Below, one piece after another: positions 25,422-33,957 of a stretch of DNA of 64,000 nt. Both the position numbers and the translations under genes were made by a program. Each line of letters begins with the position of its first letter. Within the stretch, counting starts at the first letter, position 1. The notes under the pieces were generated by a model. The model ran no database searches, was not told the origin of the DNA, and saw only the letters and a program-made list of their open reading frames with translations. This DNA comes from Porticoccus sp964395715 (GTDB lineage: Bacteria > Pseudomonadota > Gammaproteobacteria > Pseudomonadales > Porticoccaceae). The stretch covers positions 434,001-498,000 of the forward strand of contig CAYNAU010000002.1 in assembly GCA_964395715.1 (NCBI GenBank), in the 5' to 3' direction.

Positions 25422-26737
25422 GCTCCATCAGGCTGTTCCTGATTGCCTGCATACTGGCAATCCTCACTCTATTTAATTTTGTCGCTGCCCTGCAGGGCTA
25501 CCAGGCCAGCCTCAGGGAAGCGGAGCAACTGTTTGACAACCAGCTCTACCAGACCGCCAGACTGATCGCCAACCTGCATGCCGACCAAATCCAGACGCCC
25601 CCCAGTCCACAGAGCAACCTGGCCTACCAGGTGTGGCATAACGACCGGCTGATCGCCACCTCATCCCCCGACCTGCGCCAGCCGATTATTGAGCTGCTGC
25701 CCGGGTTTGATCACGCGAACTTCAGTGGCTATCGCTGGCGGACACTGGTTTTTTACGACGACAAGCACGAAAACTGGGTCATCGCCGCAGAACGCAGCGA
25801 CTTGCGCTACATGCTGGCGGAAAGCGTGATTACCCAGGCTGTACTCCCCATTCTGCTGGGCATCCCTCTGGCCGGACTGCTGATCTGGCTGATTGTAAGC
25901 CGGGGTCTGAAACCGTTGCGCGACCTCTCCGAGCAGCTGAAAAACAAGCAAGCCAGCGACCTCACTCCCATTGAGATTCCTGAGCTGAAAAGCGAGCTCA
26001 AGCAGGTCAACCACTCCATAAATGCCCTGATGCGTCGCCTTGGCAGTGCCCTGGACCGGGAAAAGCGTTTCACCGCCGACGCCGCCCACGAGTTACGCAC
26101 CCCCATCAGCGCCCTCAAGGTTCAACTGCACAACCTGCGGGAGGAAGTCCCTCAGGGGAATGAAGCCTTTGCGCAGTTGGAGTCCGGTGTCGAGCGTATG
26201 CAGCACCTGGTGGAGCAACTCCTGTCCCTGTATCGCTCAACTCCGGAGGAGTTTTCCCATCAACTGACCTGCCTCAACCTTTATGAACTAGCCCAGGAAG
26301 TTATTGCCAATCAGCATCAGGATTTCGAAAATCGCAATCAATTGCTGGAGCTGGAAGGTGAGAGCTGTAATGTCGAGGGCGACCCGTTTGCCCTCACCGC
26401 GCTGCTGCAGAACCTGCTCAGCAACGCCAACAAATACACCCCACCGGGCGGGCAGATTCGGGTCACGGTCGAACCTGTCGGCAGCCACATTTGCCTGAAA
26501 GTAGAAGATTCTGGCCCTGGTATTTCTCCCACGGATTACAGCAAGGTATTTGAACGCTTCCAGCGCCTCAACCATTTCAAGGACGTGGCCGCTGTTCAGG
26601 GTTGTGGCCTCGGGCTGACCATTGTCAGGCACATTGCAGACCTGCACCACGCACGTACCAGCATCGCCCCTTCCAGTTTTGAAACGGGAACGGCGTTCAT
26701 TATTCTGTTTCCCCGGACACCTGGCAGCCATGACTAG
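25418..26737 (+). CDS. Sensor histidine kinase partner of the cluster regulator
   Basis: A 439-aa membrane kinase. TM1 spans about residues 5-25, a periplasmic domain about residues 27-138 and TM2 about residues 140-160. The H-box is FTADAAHELRTPI with the phosphorylated H224, followed by the N-box NLLSNANKYTPPG (about residues 330-342), DSGPGIS (G1) and GCGLGLTIVRHIA (G2). The layout is like QseC/PmrB/ColS. No ExxE iron motif, as in PmrB or ColS, is evident in the periplasmic part, so the signal cannot be read from sequence. It starts with GTG overlapping the regulator stop. Confidence 0.92.
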   Translation: MSSIRLFLIACILAILTLFNFVAALQGYQASLREAEQLFDNQLYQTARLIANLHADQIQTPPSPQSNLAYQVWHNDRLIATSSPDLRQPIIELLPGFDHANFSGYRWRTLVFYDDKHENWVIAAERSDLRYMLAESVITQAVLPILLGIPLAGLLIWLIVSRGLKPLRDLSEQLKNKQASDLTPIEIPELKSELKQVNHSINALMRRLGSALDREKRFTADAAHELRTPISALKVQLHNLREEVPQGNEAFAQLESGVERMQHLVEQLLSLYRSTPEEFSHQLTCLNLYELAQEVIANQHQDFENRNQLLELEGESCNVEGDPFALTALLQNLLSNANKYTPPGGQIRVTVEPVGSHICLKVEDSGPGISPTDYSKVFERFQRLNHFKDVAAVQGCGLGLTIVRHIADLHHARTSIAPSSFETGTAFIILFPRTPGSHD

Positions 26738-27077
26738 AATCATCAGGAACAACCTACGCACCGTGCTGGCAATGCTGTGTATCCTGCTGGCACAGGTGTC
26801 ACTGGCAGGCACACCGGTAATCGAGCTGAGGATCAAGGATCACCTGTTCTTTCCCGAAACCCTGGAAATTCCCGCAGATACCAAGATCAAGCTGCTGGTG
26901 ATCAATGAGGACCCCACCCCGGAGGAGTTTGAAAGCTACGAACTGAATCGGGAAAAGGTCATTCCCGGCAATCGCAAGGCCGTCATCTTTATCGGCCCGT
27001 TACCTGCCGGGGAATACCCGTTCTTCGGGGAGTTCTATCCAAAAACGGCACAGGGAAAAGTGGTGGTGACCCCATGA
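26730..27077 (+). CDS. Exported cupredoxin-like protein linked to FTR1
   Basis: A 115-aa protein with a signal peptide (hydrophobic stretch VLAMLCILLAQVSLAG, cleavage near residue 27) and a small Greek-key domain of the Cupredoxin_1 type (FFPETLEIPADTKIKLLVINED, then YPFFGEFYPKTAQGKV). Such proteins accompany FTR1 permeases in FtrABCD-like ferrous uptake. Here the mature part has no cysteine, and a tyrosine sits where related proteins carry a histidine (GEFYP versus GEFHP), so a type-1 copper site is doubtful. It overlaps the kinase gene by 8 bp. Confidence 0.82.
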   Translation: MTRIIRNNLRTVLAMLCILLAQVSLAGTPVIELRIKDHLFFPETLEIPADTKIKLLVINEDPTPEEFESYELNREKVIPGNRKAVIFIGPLPAGEYPFFGEFYPKTAQGKVVVTP

Positions 27078-27096
27078 ATGTTGAGGCAGATATTTC

Positions 27097-27894
27097 ATGT
27101 TCCTGAATTCGGTGGTTCTGATACTGCAGGAAATTCTCGAAGCGGCGCTGCTGGTGAGTGTGCTAATGGTCTTCAGCCGCCTCGATGAACGGCGACCCTA
27201 CTGGCTGATCACCGCACTCGGTGCGGGTTTTGTTGGCTCTCTGCTTCTTTCCCTGAACATGGCCAGCGTGTCTGAATGGTTTGACTACGTGGGCCAGGAA
27301 GTCGTCAACGCCAGCATGCAGTACGCGATCACACTGCTACTGGCGCTATTTGCGTTTTCCATTTCCGGTGACCGGTCATCGGTGCGACAACGTCTGGCGC
27401 CGTTCTTCATGGCGGCCAGCGTCGCGTTTTCCCTAACGCGGGAAGGCGCGGAAGTGTTTATTTATATCGAAGGGGTATTAAGCCAGCCATCTCACCTGCG
27501 ACCAACCATGACCGGTGCGGGTATTGGCGCGGGCATCGGCATCAGCGTTGGCATACTCCTCTATTACAGCTTGTTCTGGCTGCCACGGCGCTGGATAACC
27601 CCCTGCTGCCTGCTGTTACTGGCCCTGATTGCCGGAAATATGTCATCCCAGGCAACGCTGCTGCTCACACAGGCAGACTGGCTGCCCCCCACCGCCATTC
27701 TCTGGGACAGTGGCCACTGGTTGCCGGAAAGCTCCATACCCGGTCATTTGCTCTACGCACTTGTTGGTTATGAGGCAACACCTTCCGTACTGCAGGGCGT
27801 GGCTTACGCTGCAGGCATCGTGCTGGTGGCATTGCTGGCCTGGCTGGGTAGCCGACAGCGCCATCGCAAACCACAGCACCTGCTGGCAGACTGA
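27097..27894 (+). CDS. FTR1-family iron permease
   Basis: A 265-aa membrane protein with about seven hydrophobic helices. The two iron-binding motifs of FTR1 are present: QEILE (about residues 11-15, in place of the usual RExxE) and REGAE (about residues 115-119, in SLTREGAEVFIY). FTR1 proteins import ferric iron produced by an associated oxidase. It follows the cupredoxin gene by 19 bp and precedes a beta-barrel gene, so it closes an iron-handling block within the cluster. The QEILE variant could affect selectivity. Confidence 0.9.
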   Translation: MFLNSVVLILQEILEAALLVSVLMVFSRLDERRPYWLITALGAGFVGSLLLSLNMASVSEWFDYVGQEVVNASMQYAITLLLALFAFSISGDRSSVRQRLAPFFMAASVAFSLTREGAEVFIYIEGVLSQPSHLRPTMTGAGIGAGIGISVGILLYYSLFWLPRRWITPCCLLLLALIAGNMSSQATLLLTQADWLPPTAILWDSGHWLPESSIPGHLLYALVGYEATPSVLQGVAYAAGIVLVALLAWLGSRQRHRKPQHLLAD

Positions 27895-27912
27895 CAAGAG
27901 GCCGGATCACAT

Positions 27913-28641
27913 ATGAAATCGCCAGCCATTCGCCTTCCGGTTTCAGGGTTCGCGCCCTTTGTTCTCCTGATCTGCTCTGGCCTGACCTTTGCTGACGGCA
28001 ACACTGTGGATAAAATCTATCACCCCTATGTGGATGCACTGGAGCAGGAACTGGAGTGGCGGGCCATCTACCAGGATGACCAGCCGGGACAGGAAGATAA
28101 CCTGCAACTGCATCGTTTCTCCTACGGGCGCGCCTTTGGAGATCGCTGGTTTGGGGAAATTTACCTGACCGGGGAACAGGCAGAAGACACCGGCTTCAAG
28201 CTGGAAGCCTACGAACTCGAAGCGAAATGGCAGCTCACTGAACAGGGAGAGTTCTGGGCGGACTGGGGCCTGCTGTTTGAGCTTGAAAAGGAGTCCAGCG
28301 AAAGCATCTGGGAGTTCTCTACCGGCGTACTGGCGGAAAAGGAATGGGGTCGCTGGAGCGGTACGGCCAACTTCCTGGTCAGCCAGGAATGGGGCTCGGA
28401 TATTGATGATGAGATTGAAACATCCCTGGGCTTACAAACCCGCTATCGGCTATCCCGATGGCTGGAACCCGCCGTTGAGTTTTATGCCGGACAGGACACC
28501 CACGCCCTCGGGCCGGTACTCATGGGTGATCTCAAAGCGGGTATCCGCCGCAACCTTCACTGGGAAATCGGTCTGTTATTCGGGCTCGACGAAGACAGCG
28601 CCAACAATACCTTTCGGGCCCTGATCGAATACGAGTTCTGA
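27913..28641 (+). CDS. Predicted outer-membrane beta-barrel protein
   Basis: A 242-aa exported protein with signal peptide (VLLICSGLTFADG, cleavage near residue 28). The mature part alternates hydrophobic and polar residues, is rich in W/E/Y (WQLTEQGEFWADWGLLFELE), and ends in phenylalanine (ALIEYEF), the outer-membrane barrel assembly signal. It is 18 bp after FTR1 and its stop abuts the stop of convergent gloA. No named family recognised; likely an outer-membrane partner of the iron or biosynthetic functions of the cluster. Confidence 0.72.
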   Translation: MKSPAIRLPVSGFAPFVLLICSGLTFADGNTVDKIYHPYVDALEQELEWRAIYQDDQPGQEDNLQLHRFSYGRAFGDRWFGEIYLTGEQAEDTGFKLEAYELEAKWQLTEQGEFWADWGLLFELEKESSESIWEFSTGVLAEKEWGRWSGTANFLVSQEWGSDIDDEIETSLGLQTRYRLSRWLEPAVEFYAGQDTHALGPVLMGDLKAGIRRNLHWEIGLLFGLDEDSANNTFRALIEYEF

Positions 28642-29025
28642 TCAGCCTCCTGACAACAGCTCAACCTTGTAGCCATCAGGGTCTTCCACGAATGCCAGCA
28701 CCGTGGAACCGTGTTTCATCGGACCCGGTTCGCGTACCACTTTGCCACCGGATGCACGAATTCGCTCACAGGCTGCGTAGACATCGTCGACACCAATGGC
28801 AATGTGCCCGTAGCCATCACCCAGGTCGTAGTGTTCGGTATCCCAGTTGTGGGTCAGCTCCAGCACGGTATTCTCTGCTTCCTCACCATAACCCAGGAAA
28901 GCCAGGGTAAACTTACCTTCGGGGTAATCATTGCGACGCAGTAACTGCATACCCAGCACATCCCGGTAGAACGCAATGGATTTTTCCAGATCACCCACTC
29001 TCAACATGGTGTGTAACAAACGCAT
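28642..29025 (-). CDS. gloA: Lactoylglutathione lyase (glyoxalase I)
   Basis: A 127-aa vicinal-oxygen-chelate enzyme that isomerises the methylglyoxal-glutathione hemithioacetal. It shows MRLLHTMLRVGDLEKSIAFY with the first metal ligand H5, VLELTHNW with the second (glutamate near residue 55), GHIAIGVDD with the third (histidine near residue 73), and FVEDPDGYKVEL with the last (glutamate near residue 121). The ATG at 29025 gives the E. coli-like start; an upstream start would add six residues. Its stop touches the stop of the barrel gene with no space. Confidence 0.95.
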   Translation of the reverse strand: MRLLHTMLRVGDLEKSIAFYRDVLGMQLLRRNDYPEGKFTLAFLGYGEEAENTVLELTHNWDTEHYDLGDGYGHIAIGVDDVYAACERIRASGGKVVREPGPMKHGSTVLAFVEDPDGYKVELLSGG

Positions 29026-29102
29026 ATTCAACCTCCCTCTCACTGTACCTGCAGTCTCTTCACTCTAACCAATGCCGTCACCACAATACAAACCCGGGCA
29101 AC

Positions 29103-29126
29103 AAAAAAGCCGGGCGATTGCCCGGC
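29103..29126 (-). terminator. Intrinsic terminator after the Yip1-family gene
   Basis: Perfect 7-bp stem GCCGGGC (29109-29115) / GCCCGGC (29120-29126) with loop GATT, next to AAAAAA (29103-29108) that reads as a U-run on the minus strand. It lies 21 bp past the Yip1-family stop. Confidence 0.85.
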
Positions 29127-29146
29127 TTCTTCATAACGATATCGTA

Positions 29147-29746
29147 CTAGTTGGTAAACACCGGCGCGGCGACATATTCCCACAGCAGTACGGTGGCTAC
29201 CAGCACCACCACCACGTAGACCAGCGCCATGGCAAAGACGGCACTGGCATAGAGGAAACCCTGATCTTCCGGGACGTGCATGACGTCGGGAATACCCAGG
29301 TACATGAGTCGGATGGCATAACTGCAGGCTGCAGTGGCCAGTATCAGGTCAAACCACCAGATGGGGTAAACCGCAAAGATTCCGGCCAGGAACACCGGAC
29401 TGCAGCATAGTCCCATGAACACAAACCCCTTGAAGGAATTGGTCTCGGCGTTATAGGTTTTTGACATCCAGCCAATCATCCAGCCGATAAAAATCAAGGC
29501 CCCCATCAGGGCAAAGTAGAACAGTACCACCAGCGGAATAGCACTGCCCTCGGTGATGCGCACGGGTTCGTCGCCGATAATGGTCCAGCCGAACTGCGTG
29601 GTGCCAATGTAGAAACCAATCGCCGGAAGCATGCCCAGAAAAATAAAGTAGATACTCATGCGCTTGAGGGTCTCCTCTGGCAGAGCACCGATCTTTTTCC
29701 ATTCAGTCTGTGGATCGTAGAGCAACCCAACAATGTGTCCTAACAT
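29147..29746 (-). CDS. Yip1-family membrane protein under an FNR/Anr-type promoter
   Basis: A 199-aa protein with five or so membrane helices and the Yip1-domain start GLLYDPQTEWKKI (about residues 7-19). The function of bacterial Yip1-domain proteins is not settled. It is a single-gene unit with its own terminator. A TTGAT-CAAA-GTCAA site lies 107 bp before the ATG, and TATAAG on the minus strand at 29830-29825 is correctly spaced for a class II FNR promoter, so low-oxygen induction together with the neighbouring cbb3 genes is likely (inference). Confidence 0.82.
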   Translation of the reverse strand: MLGHIVGLLYDPQTEWKKIGALPEETLKRMSIYFIFLGMLPAIGFYIGTTQFGWTIIGDEPVRITEGSAIPLVVLFYFALMGALIFIGWMIGWMSKTYNAETNSFKGFVFMGLCCSPVFLAGIFAVYPIWWFDLILATAACSYAIRLMYLGIPDVMHVPEDQGFLYASAVFAMALVYVVVVLVATVLLWEYVAAPVFTN

Positions 29747-29824
29747 AATATCCCCGTGTTTGTATTTTTGCTGTTGGTTAATAACAGGTTATGGGAACTA
29801 CTTTTTACCCCTGAAGTACCCACT

Positions 29825-29866
29825 CTTATACTCTTGAAGTCAAACCCATGAATTGATCAAAGTCAA
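29825..29866 (-). promoter_or_regulatory. FNR/Anr box and -10 for the Yip1-family gene
   Basis: TTGAT (29853-29857), CAAA, GTCAA (29862-29866) matches the FNR consensus at 9 of 10 positions. TATAAG, read on the minus strand at 29830-29825, would give a start near 29818, placing the box centre at about -41.5, the class II position. Confidence 0.75.
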
Positions 29867-29897
29867 CTAAGTCACAGGCAATTACGGCATTCGTGAT

Positions 29898-30638
29898 TCA
29901 GTGGTGCATATGCTCGTGTACCCCATTGGAAGAGCCCGTCTCAAACACGGCCTCCGCAGGCTGATGATGTGCATGGACCATGGCACTCCACAGTATCCAG
30001 GTACCAAAAACTATCAGTACCAGAGCCATCAGCGACCTCAGCACCCTGCCCTGCAACCATTGCTTGAGTTGGGTAGAGAAAAAGCCCCCAGCCAGCATGG
30101 CCGGCAGAGTGCCCACGCCGAAAGCAGCCATCGCCAGGGCTCCGGAAAGCGGTTCCGTGGTGGCGGCAGCAAATGCCAGGGCCGAATAAACCAGACCACA
30201 GGGCAGCCATCCCCAGAGCATACCGAACAAAAAGCCCCTGCCGGCACCAGTGACCCGAAACAGGCCATTACCAAGGGGCTGCAAGTAGCGCCAGACATAC
30301 TGTCCACCGCGCTCCAGCCAGGTAAGCACTCTCCACCAGTCTGCCAGATACAATCCCATAAGGATTAACAGCACGCCTGACAACCCCCTCAGCCACGGCC
30401 CGAGAAACAGGTATTCCCTGCCAAATAAACCAAGCAGTCCTACCAGTGCACCAGCCATGCTATAGGACAGGATTCTACCCAGGTTGTAACTCAGGAGAAT
30501 GGGCCAGCGCCGCGCCCTGGTCTCGGTGACAAAACCCAATGCCGCAACAATGCCACCGCACATGCCGACACAGTGACTGGCGCCCATCAGGCCTATCAAC
30601 AGCATGGCCAGAACGGACATATCGCTGATACCCGGCAT
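29898..30638 (-). CDS. Sulfite exporter TauE/SafE-type (DsbD-like) membrane protein of the cbb3 cluster
   Basis: A 246-aa membrane protein with about six helices. MGASHCVGMCGGIVAALGF (about residues 19-37) and the later WGWLPCGLVYSALAFAAA (about residues 140-157) are conserved in the TauE/SafE-like proteins that follow ccoS in many proteobacteria. The paired cysteines suggest copper or thiol chemistry for oxidase maturation. The C-terminal tail is His-rich (VHAHHQ, VHEHMHH), which may bind metal. It overlaps ccoS by one base and ends the cbb3 gene run. Confidence 0.85.
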   Translation of the reverse strand: MPGISDMSVLAMLLIGLMGASHCVGMCGGIVAALGFVTETRARRWPILLSYNLGRILSYSMAGALVGLLGLFGREYLFLGPWLRGLSGVLLILMGLYLADWWRVLTWLERGGQYVWRYLQPLGNGLFRVTGAGRGFLFGMLWGWLPCGLVYSALAFAAATTEPLSGALAMAAFGVGTLPAMLAGGFFSTQLKQWLQGRVLRSLMALVLIVFGTWILWSAMVHAHHQPAEAVFETGSSNGVHEHMHH

Positions 30639-30853
30639 CAGGATGCATCCCTATTTTTGTCAGATCCAGGTTCGGGTGGTGCGTCGTTTTCTTCACTACC
30701 TTCGGGCTGATCATCGTCTTCTTCAAACAGAATGCGGTCTGCCTCACCTTCGAGATCATCGTACTGACCGCTGTTGACTGCCCAGAAATACAACCAGACT
30801 GCCAGCGCGCAGAAAATCAGAGAAACGGGTATAAGAAGGTATAAACTTGCCAT
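30638..30853 (-). CDS. ccoS: cbb3 oxidase assembly protein CcoS
   Basis: A 71-aa protein with one N-terminal membrane helix (LYLLIPVSLIFCALAVWLYFWAV) followed by the family's short acidic part NSGQYDDLEGEADRILFEEDD. CcoS is needed to insert haem and copper into cbb3 oxidase. It lies 36 bp after ccoI. The C-terminal tail is strongly acidic and variable. Confidence 0.93.
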   Translation of the reverse strand: MASLYLLIPVSLIFCALAVWLYFWAVNSGQYDDLEGEADRILFEEDDDQPEGSEENDAPPEPGSDKNRDAS

Positions 30854-30889
30854 ATAACAATGTCTTATATTATTTATTTAAAATAAATA

Positions 30890-33337
30890 TTAAGTATATT
30901 GCGGCGTTGCGGCTGATAATACAGGCTCAGCTTTATCACCGCGACCCAGTCGCAGGGCATTCACTACGACAATCAGCGAACTCAATGACATACCAATGGC
31001 CGCCGCCCATGGAGGAATGTAGCCACAGGCTGCCAATGGCAGTGCCAGCAGATTATAGATTAACGCCCAGCTCAGGTTCTGACGTATCACCCCGCGAGTT
31101 CGCCGCGCCAGGCGAACGGCCATTGGCAGGGTCACGAGGTTACCCGAAAGCAGAATGCTGTCGGCATGGATACGTGCAAAATCACTGGCATCTCCCAGGG
31201 CTACGGAGGCATCCGCTCCGCTCAACACAGGAACATCATTGATGCCGTCCCCCACCATTAATACCCGGTGGCCCTGTTGCTGGCGTTCATTCACCCAGGC
31301 AAGTTTCTGCTGGGGCAGCATTTCACCCCGGTAGGCGTTGACTGAAAGCTTTCTTGCCATATCCGACACAGCCTTTTGACGGTCCCCACTGAGCAGTGTC
31401 ACCCCCACATTCAGCTGCTGGAGTTGTGCAATCGCTTCTCGCGCCCCTGCACGCATCTGGTCCTGCAGCAGGACCCAACCCAGCGGCCGCCCCTTTTCAC
31501 CCAGCAACAGAGGAATCTGCCCGGCCAGGATTTCGGGTAACCGGGGCACTGCGAATCCCAGTTTATCGGCAACGAACTGAGGCTGACCGATGGCGTGACT
31601 CACACCCTGAATAACCGCGACAATTCCCGCACCCACCTGCTGGGAAACCTCGCAGACATCGGGAACGGGATCAATACCGGCAAAAGCACGGGCTATCGGG
31701 TGCCTTGAGCCCTGCTCGAGCGTTGCAGCCAGACTCAACAAGCGGGATTCTGGTTGATCTACCAATGTTACAACCCTGGCGATACTCATATTGCCCAGGG
31801 TCAATGTACCCGTTTTATCAAATACCAGTTCATCTGCTGTGGAGAGCACTTCCAGTACTTGGCCCCGGCTGACCAAAAAGCCCTGGCGGCGCAACTCACC
31901 CGTGGCAACGGCAATGGCGGCAGGAGTCGCCAGGGATAGCGCACAGGGACAGGTCACGACCAGTACGGAAAGCACTACCCATAACGCCTGCTCGGGCTGG
32001 TGTTGCCACCACCAGGCACCAACAGCCACTGCAATCAGCAATACGGTACCGACAAAATAACCGGCCACCCGGTCTGCCAGCGCCACCTGCACCGGCTTTT
32101 CACTGCGGGCCTTCTCTACCAGCCTGAGAATAGCGGACAAACGCGTGCGGTGGCCAACTGCCGTCACCTTCACCACCAGCGGGTTTTCACTGTTGATCGT
32201 ACCGGCGCTGACACTGTTGCCGACGGCCTTGGAAACAGGCATTTGTTCCCCGGTCAGTACCGCTTCGACGACACTGCTGACGCCGGCCACGATATCGCCA
32301 TCACAGGGAATGGTATCCCCTGCCGCTACGCGTATGCGATCACCTACCTGTAGCGCTTTGACCGGTACCACGCTGTCCGAGCCATCCGGGTTGATACGAC
32401 AGGTTGTCACCGGCAGCAATTGGCCCAGCGCCTCTGCCTGCATATCATTGCGGTGCCTGACTCGCATCTCCAGGTAGCGCCCCAGTAACAGGAAAAAAGT
32501 AAACATGGCCACCGAGTCAAAATACACTTCGCCGGTGCGACTGATGGTAGCCCAGCAACTGGCACTGAACGCGAGCACAATTGCCAGCGAGACCGGCACA
32601 TCCATGGTGAGGTGCAGCTGTCGAATACTGCGCCAGGCCGCCTGGTAGAAAGGAAATGCGGAAAAACCGGCCACAGGCAGGGTAATGATGAGACTGATCC
32701 AACGCAGGTAATTTTCCCAGACCGGTTCCATATCCTGAAAGGCGCCGGCATAAAGTGCCACAGCAATCATACCCGCCTGCATCATCCCCAGGCCCGCAAT
32801 GCCCAGTCGTTGCAAAAAACGGCGATTTTCCTGTTGGCGCAGAGCCTTAACCGCCTCTTCGGACACCGGGCGCGGGTCGTAGCCGATATCCACCAGCGCT
32901 CCCAGCAGCTCACTCAACTTCAACTGGTCTGGATCCCAGCTCACCATTGCGCGGTGACTGGTGACATTGACCTGAACGTCAGAGATACCAGGAAGTTTCC
33001 TGAGATGCTTTTCGATCAACCAGGCACAGGCACTACAGCTGATACCACCTACCAACAACTGAATCTGTTTGTCGCCATTTTCCAGTGTTTCGAGATAATC
33101 GCACTGCACATCTGGCAGGTCGTAGGCAGCCAGCAGATCGGAGCGCACCTCTTCAGGACGACTGACATTACTGGTCCGGTATTGATAAAAACGCGCCAGG
33201 CCGCCATCACAAATGGCCGTGGCCACGGCCAGGCAACCGGGACAGCACATGACTCGCGACTGACCCTGAATTTCCAGAGTGAAATCTGTCCCCTCGGGTA
33301 CCGGCAGGCCACAGTGATAACAGGGAATAGCTGTCAT
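30890..33337 (-). CDS. ccoI: Copper-translocating P-type ATPase for cbb3 assembly
   Basis: An 815-aa P1B-type ATPase (FixI/CcoI/CopA2). It has an N-terminal cysteine-rich piece (CYHCGLPV), a heavy-metal domain GISCSACAWLIEKHL (about residues 93-107), the transmembrane metal motif TCPCALSLATP (about residues 460-470), the phosphorylation motif DKTGTLT (about residues 505-511) and the hinge GDGINDVPVL. It exports Cu(I) to the periplasm for the oxidase's CuB site. It overlaps ccoH by 4 bp and precedes ccoS. Confidence 0.96.
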   Translation of the reverse strand: MTAIPCYHCGLPVPEGTDFTLEIQGQSRVMCCPGCLAVATAICDGGLARFYQYRTSNVSRPEEVRSDLLAAYDLPDVQCDYLETLENGDKQIQLLVGGISCSACAWLIEKHLRKLPGISDVQVNVTSHRAMVSWDPDQLKLSELLGALVDIGYDPRPVSEEAVKALRQQENRRFLQRLGIAGLGMMQAGMIAVALYAGAFQDMEPVWENYLRWISLIITLPVAGFSAFPFYQAAWRSIRQLHLTMDVPVSLAIVLAFSASCWATISRTGEVYFDSVAMFTFFLLLGRYLEMRVRHRNDMQAEALGQLLPVTTCRINPDGSDSVVPVKALQVGDRIRVAAGDTIPCDGDIVAGVSSVVEAVLTGEQMPVSKAVGNSVSAGTINSENPLVVKVTAVGHRTRLSAILRLVEKARSEKPVQVALADRVAGYFVGTVLLIAVAVGAWWWQHQPEQALWVVLSVLVVTCPCALSLATPAAIAVATGELRRQGFLVSRGQVLEVLSTADELVFDKTGTLTLGNMSIARVVTLVDQPESRLLSLAATLEQGSRHPIARAFAGIDPVPDVCEVSQQVGAGIVAVIQGVSHAIGQPQFVADKLGFAVPRLPEILAGQIPLLLGEKGRPLGWVLLQDQMRAGAREAIAQLQQLNVGVTLLSGDRQKAVSDMARKLSVNAYRGEMLPQQKLAWVNERQQQGHRVLMVGDGINDVPVLSGADASVALGDASDFARIHADSILLSGNLVTLPMAVRLARRTRGVIRQNLSWALIYNLLALPLAACGYIPPWAAAIGMSLSSLIVVVNALRLGRGDKAEPVLSAATPQYT

Positions 33338-33858
33338 TGGGCCTTCAGGGTCAACTGATGGGCTTCAGAAAAATCCAGTTCTCCAGCCAGTCGCCATTCC
33401 CGCTGGGGTTCGGGCAGCAAACGGATGTAGTAGCGATGCAGCAGCTGCTGATCCAGGTCCGTTCGATAGTGACCAGCCGTGATCGCCGACATCAGCAGTT
33501 CACGGTCGCGGTCCTGATTGGTGGGATGGAGCAACATGGCAGTGAGCTGCTTCGGTGGCGTATCGGCACCCAGCAAGGTGATAAACAGTTCGCCACTTTC
33601 AGGGTCCAGGCGCACCTCCGCCGAGAGGCCCAGCTGTGCGGCCAGTCGATCCTGCTCCAGAACCTGGTTGATGGCCAGACCATCACGATAATAACTGTCT
33701 ACCACCAGCGGGTCCTGGTGCTTGAAGGCAATGTAAACCGTAATCAGGCTGGCGACCACCACGGTGGCCGGTAGCGCAATCAGGAACCAGGGCCAGAACT
33801 GGCGATACCAAGGCTGCGTATCACGGCCATCGGCCTGCAGGGGTGGAGATTGGCGCAA
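33334..33858 (-). CDS. ccoH: cbb3 oxidase assembly protein FixH/CcoH
   Basis: A 174-aa protein with one N-terminal membrane helix (WPWFLIALPATVVVASLITVYIAF, about residues 23-46) and a periplasmic FixH domain (DSYYRDGLAINQVLEQDRLAAQLGL, about residues 55-80). It works with CcoI in cbb3 maturation. It lies between ccoG (99 bp away) and ccoI (4-bp overlap). Confidence 0.92.
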   Translation of the reverse strand: MRQSPPLQADGRDTQPWYRQFWPWFLIALPATVVVASLITVYIAFKHQDPLVVDSYYRDGLAINQVLEQDRLAAQLGLSAEVRLDPESGELFITLLGADTPPKQLTAMLLHPTNQDRDRELLMSAITAGHYRTDLDQQLLHRYYIRLLPEPQREWRLAGELDFSEAHQLTLKAQ

Positions 33859-33957
33859 AATACATACCTCATCAGGTGAATTCAGGTCGGCAGGAATTCA
33901 GGTGTTCGACAGGAAAGGCTCAGAGAATACACCTTTAACAATGGGAAACAACGCGGA

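Noticed and set aside
33859..33957. A further FNR box between ccoH and ccoG
   Set aside because: No TTGAT-N4-ATCAA-like sequence was found in this gap.
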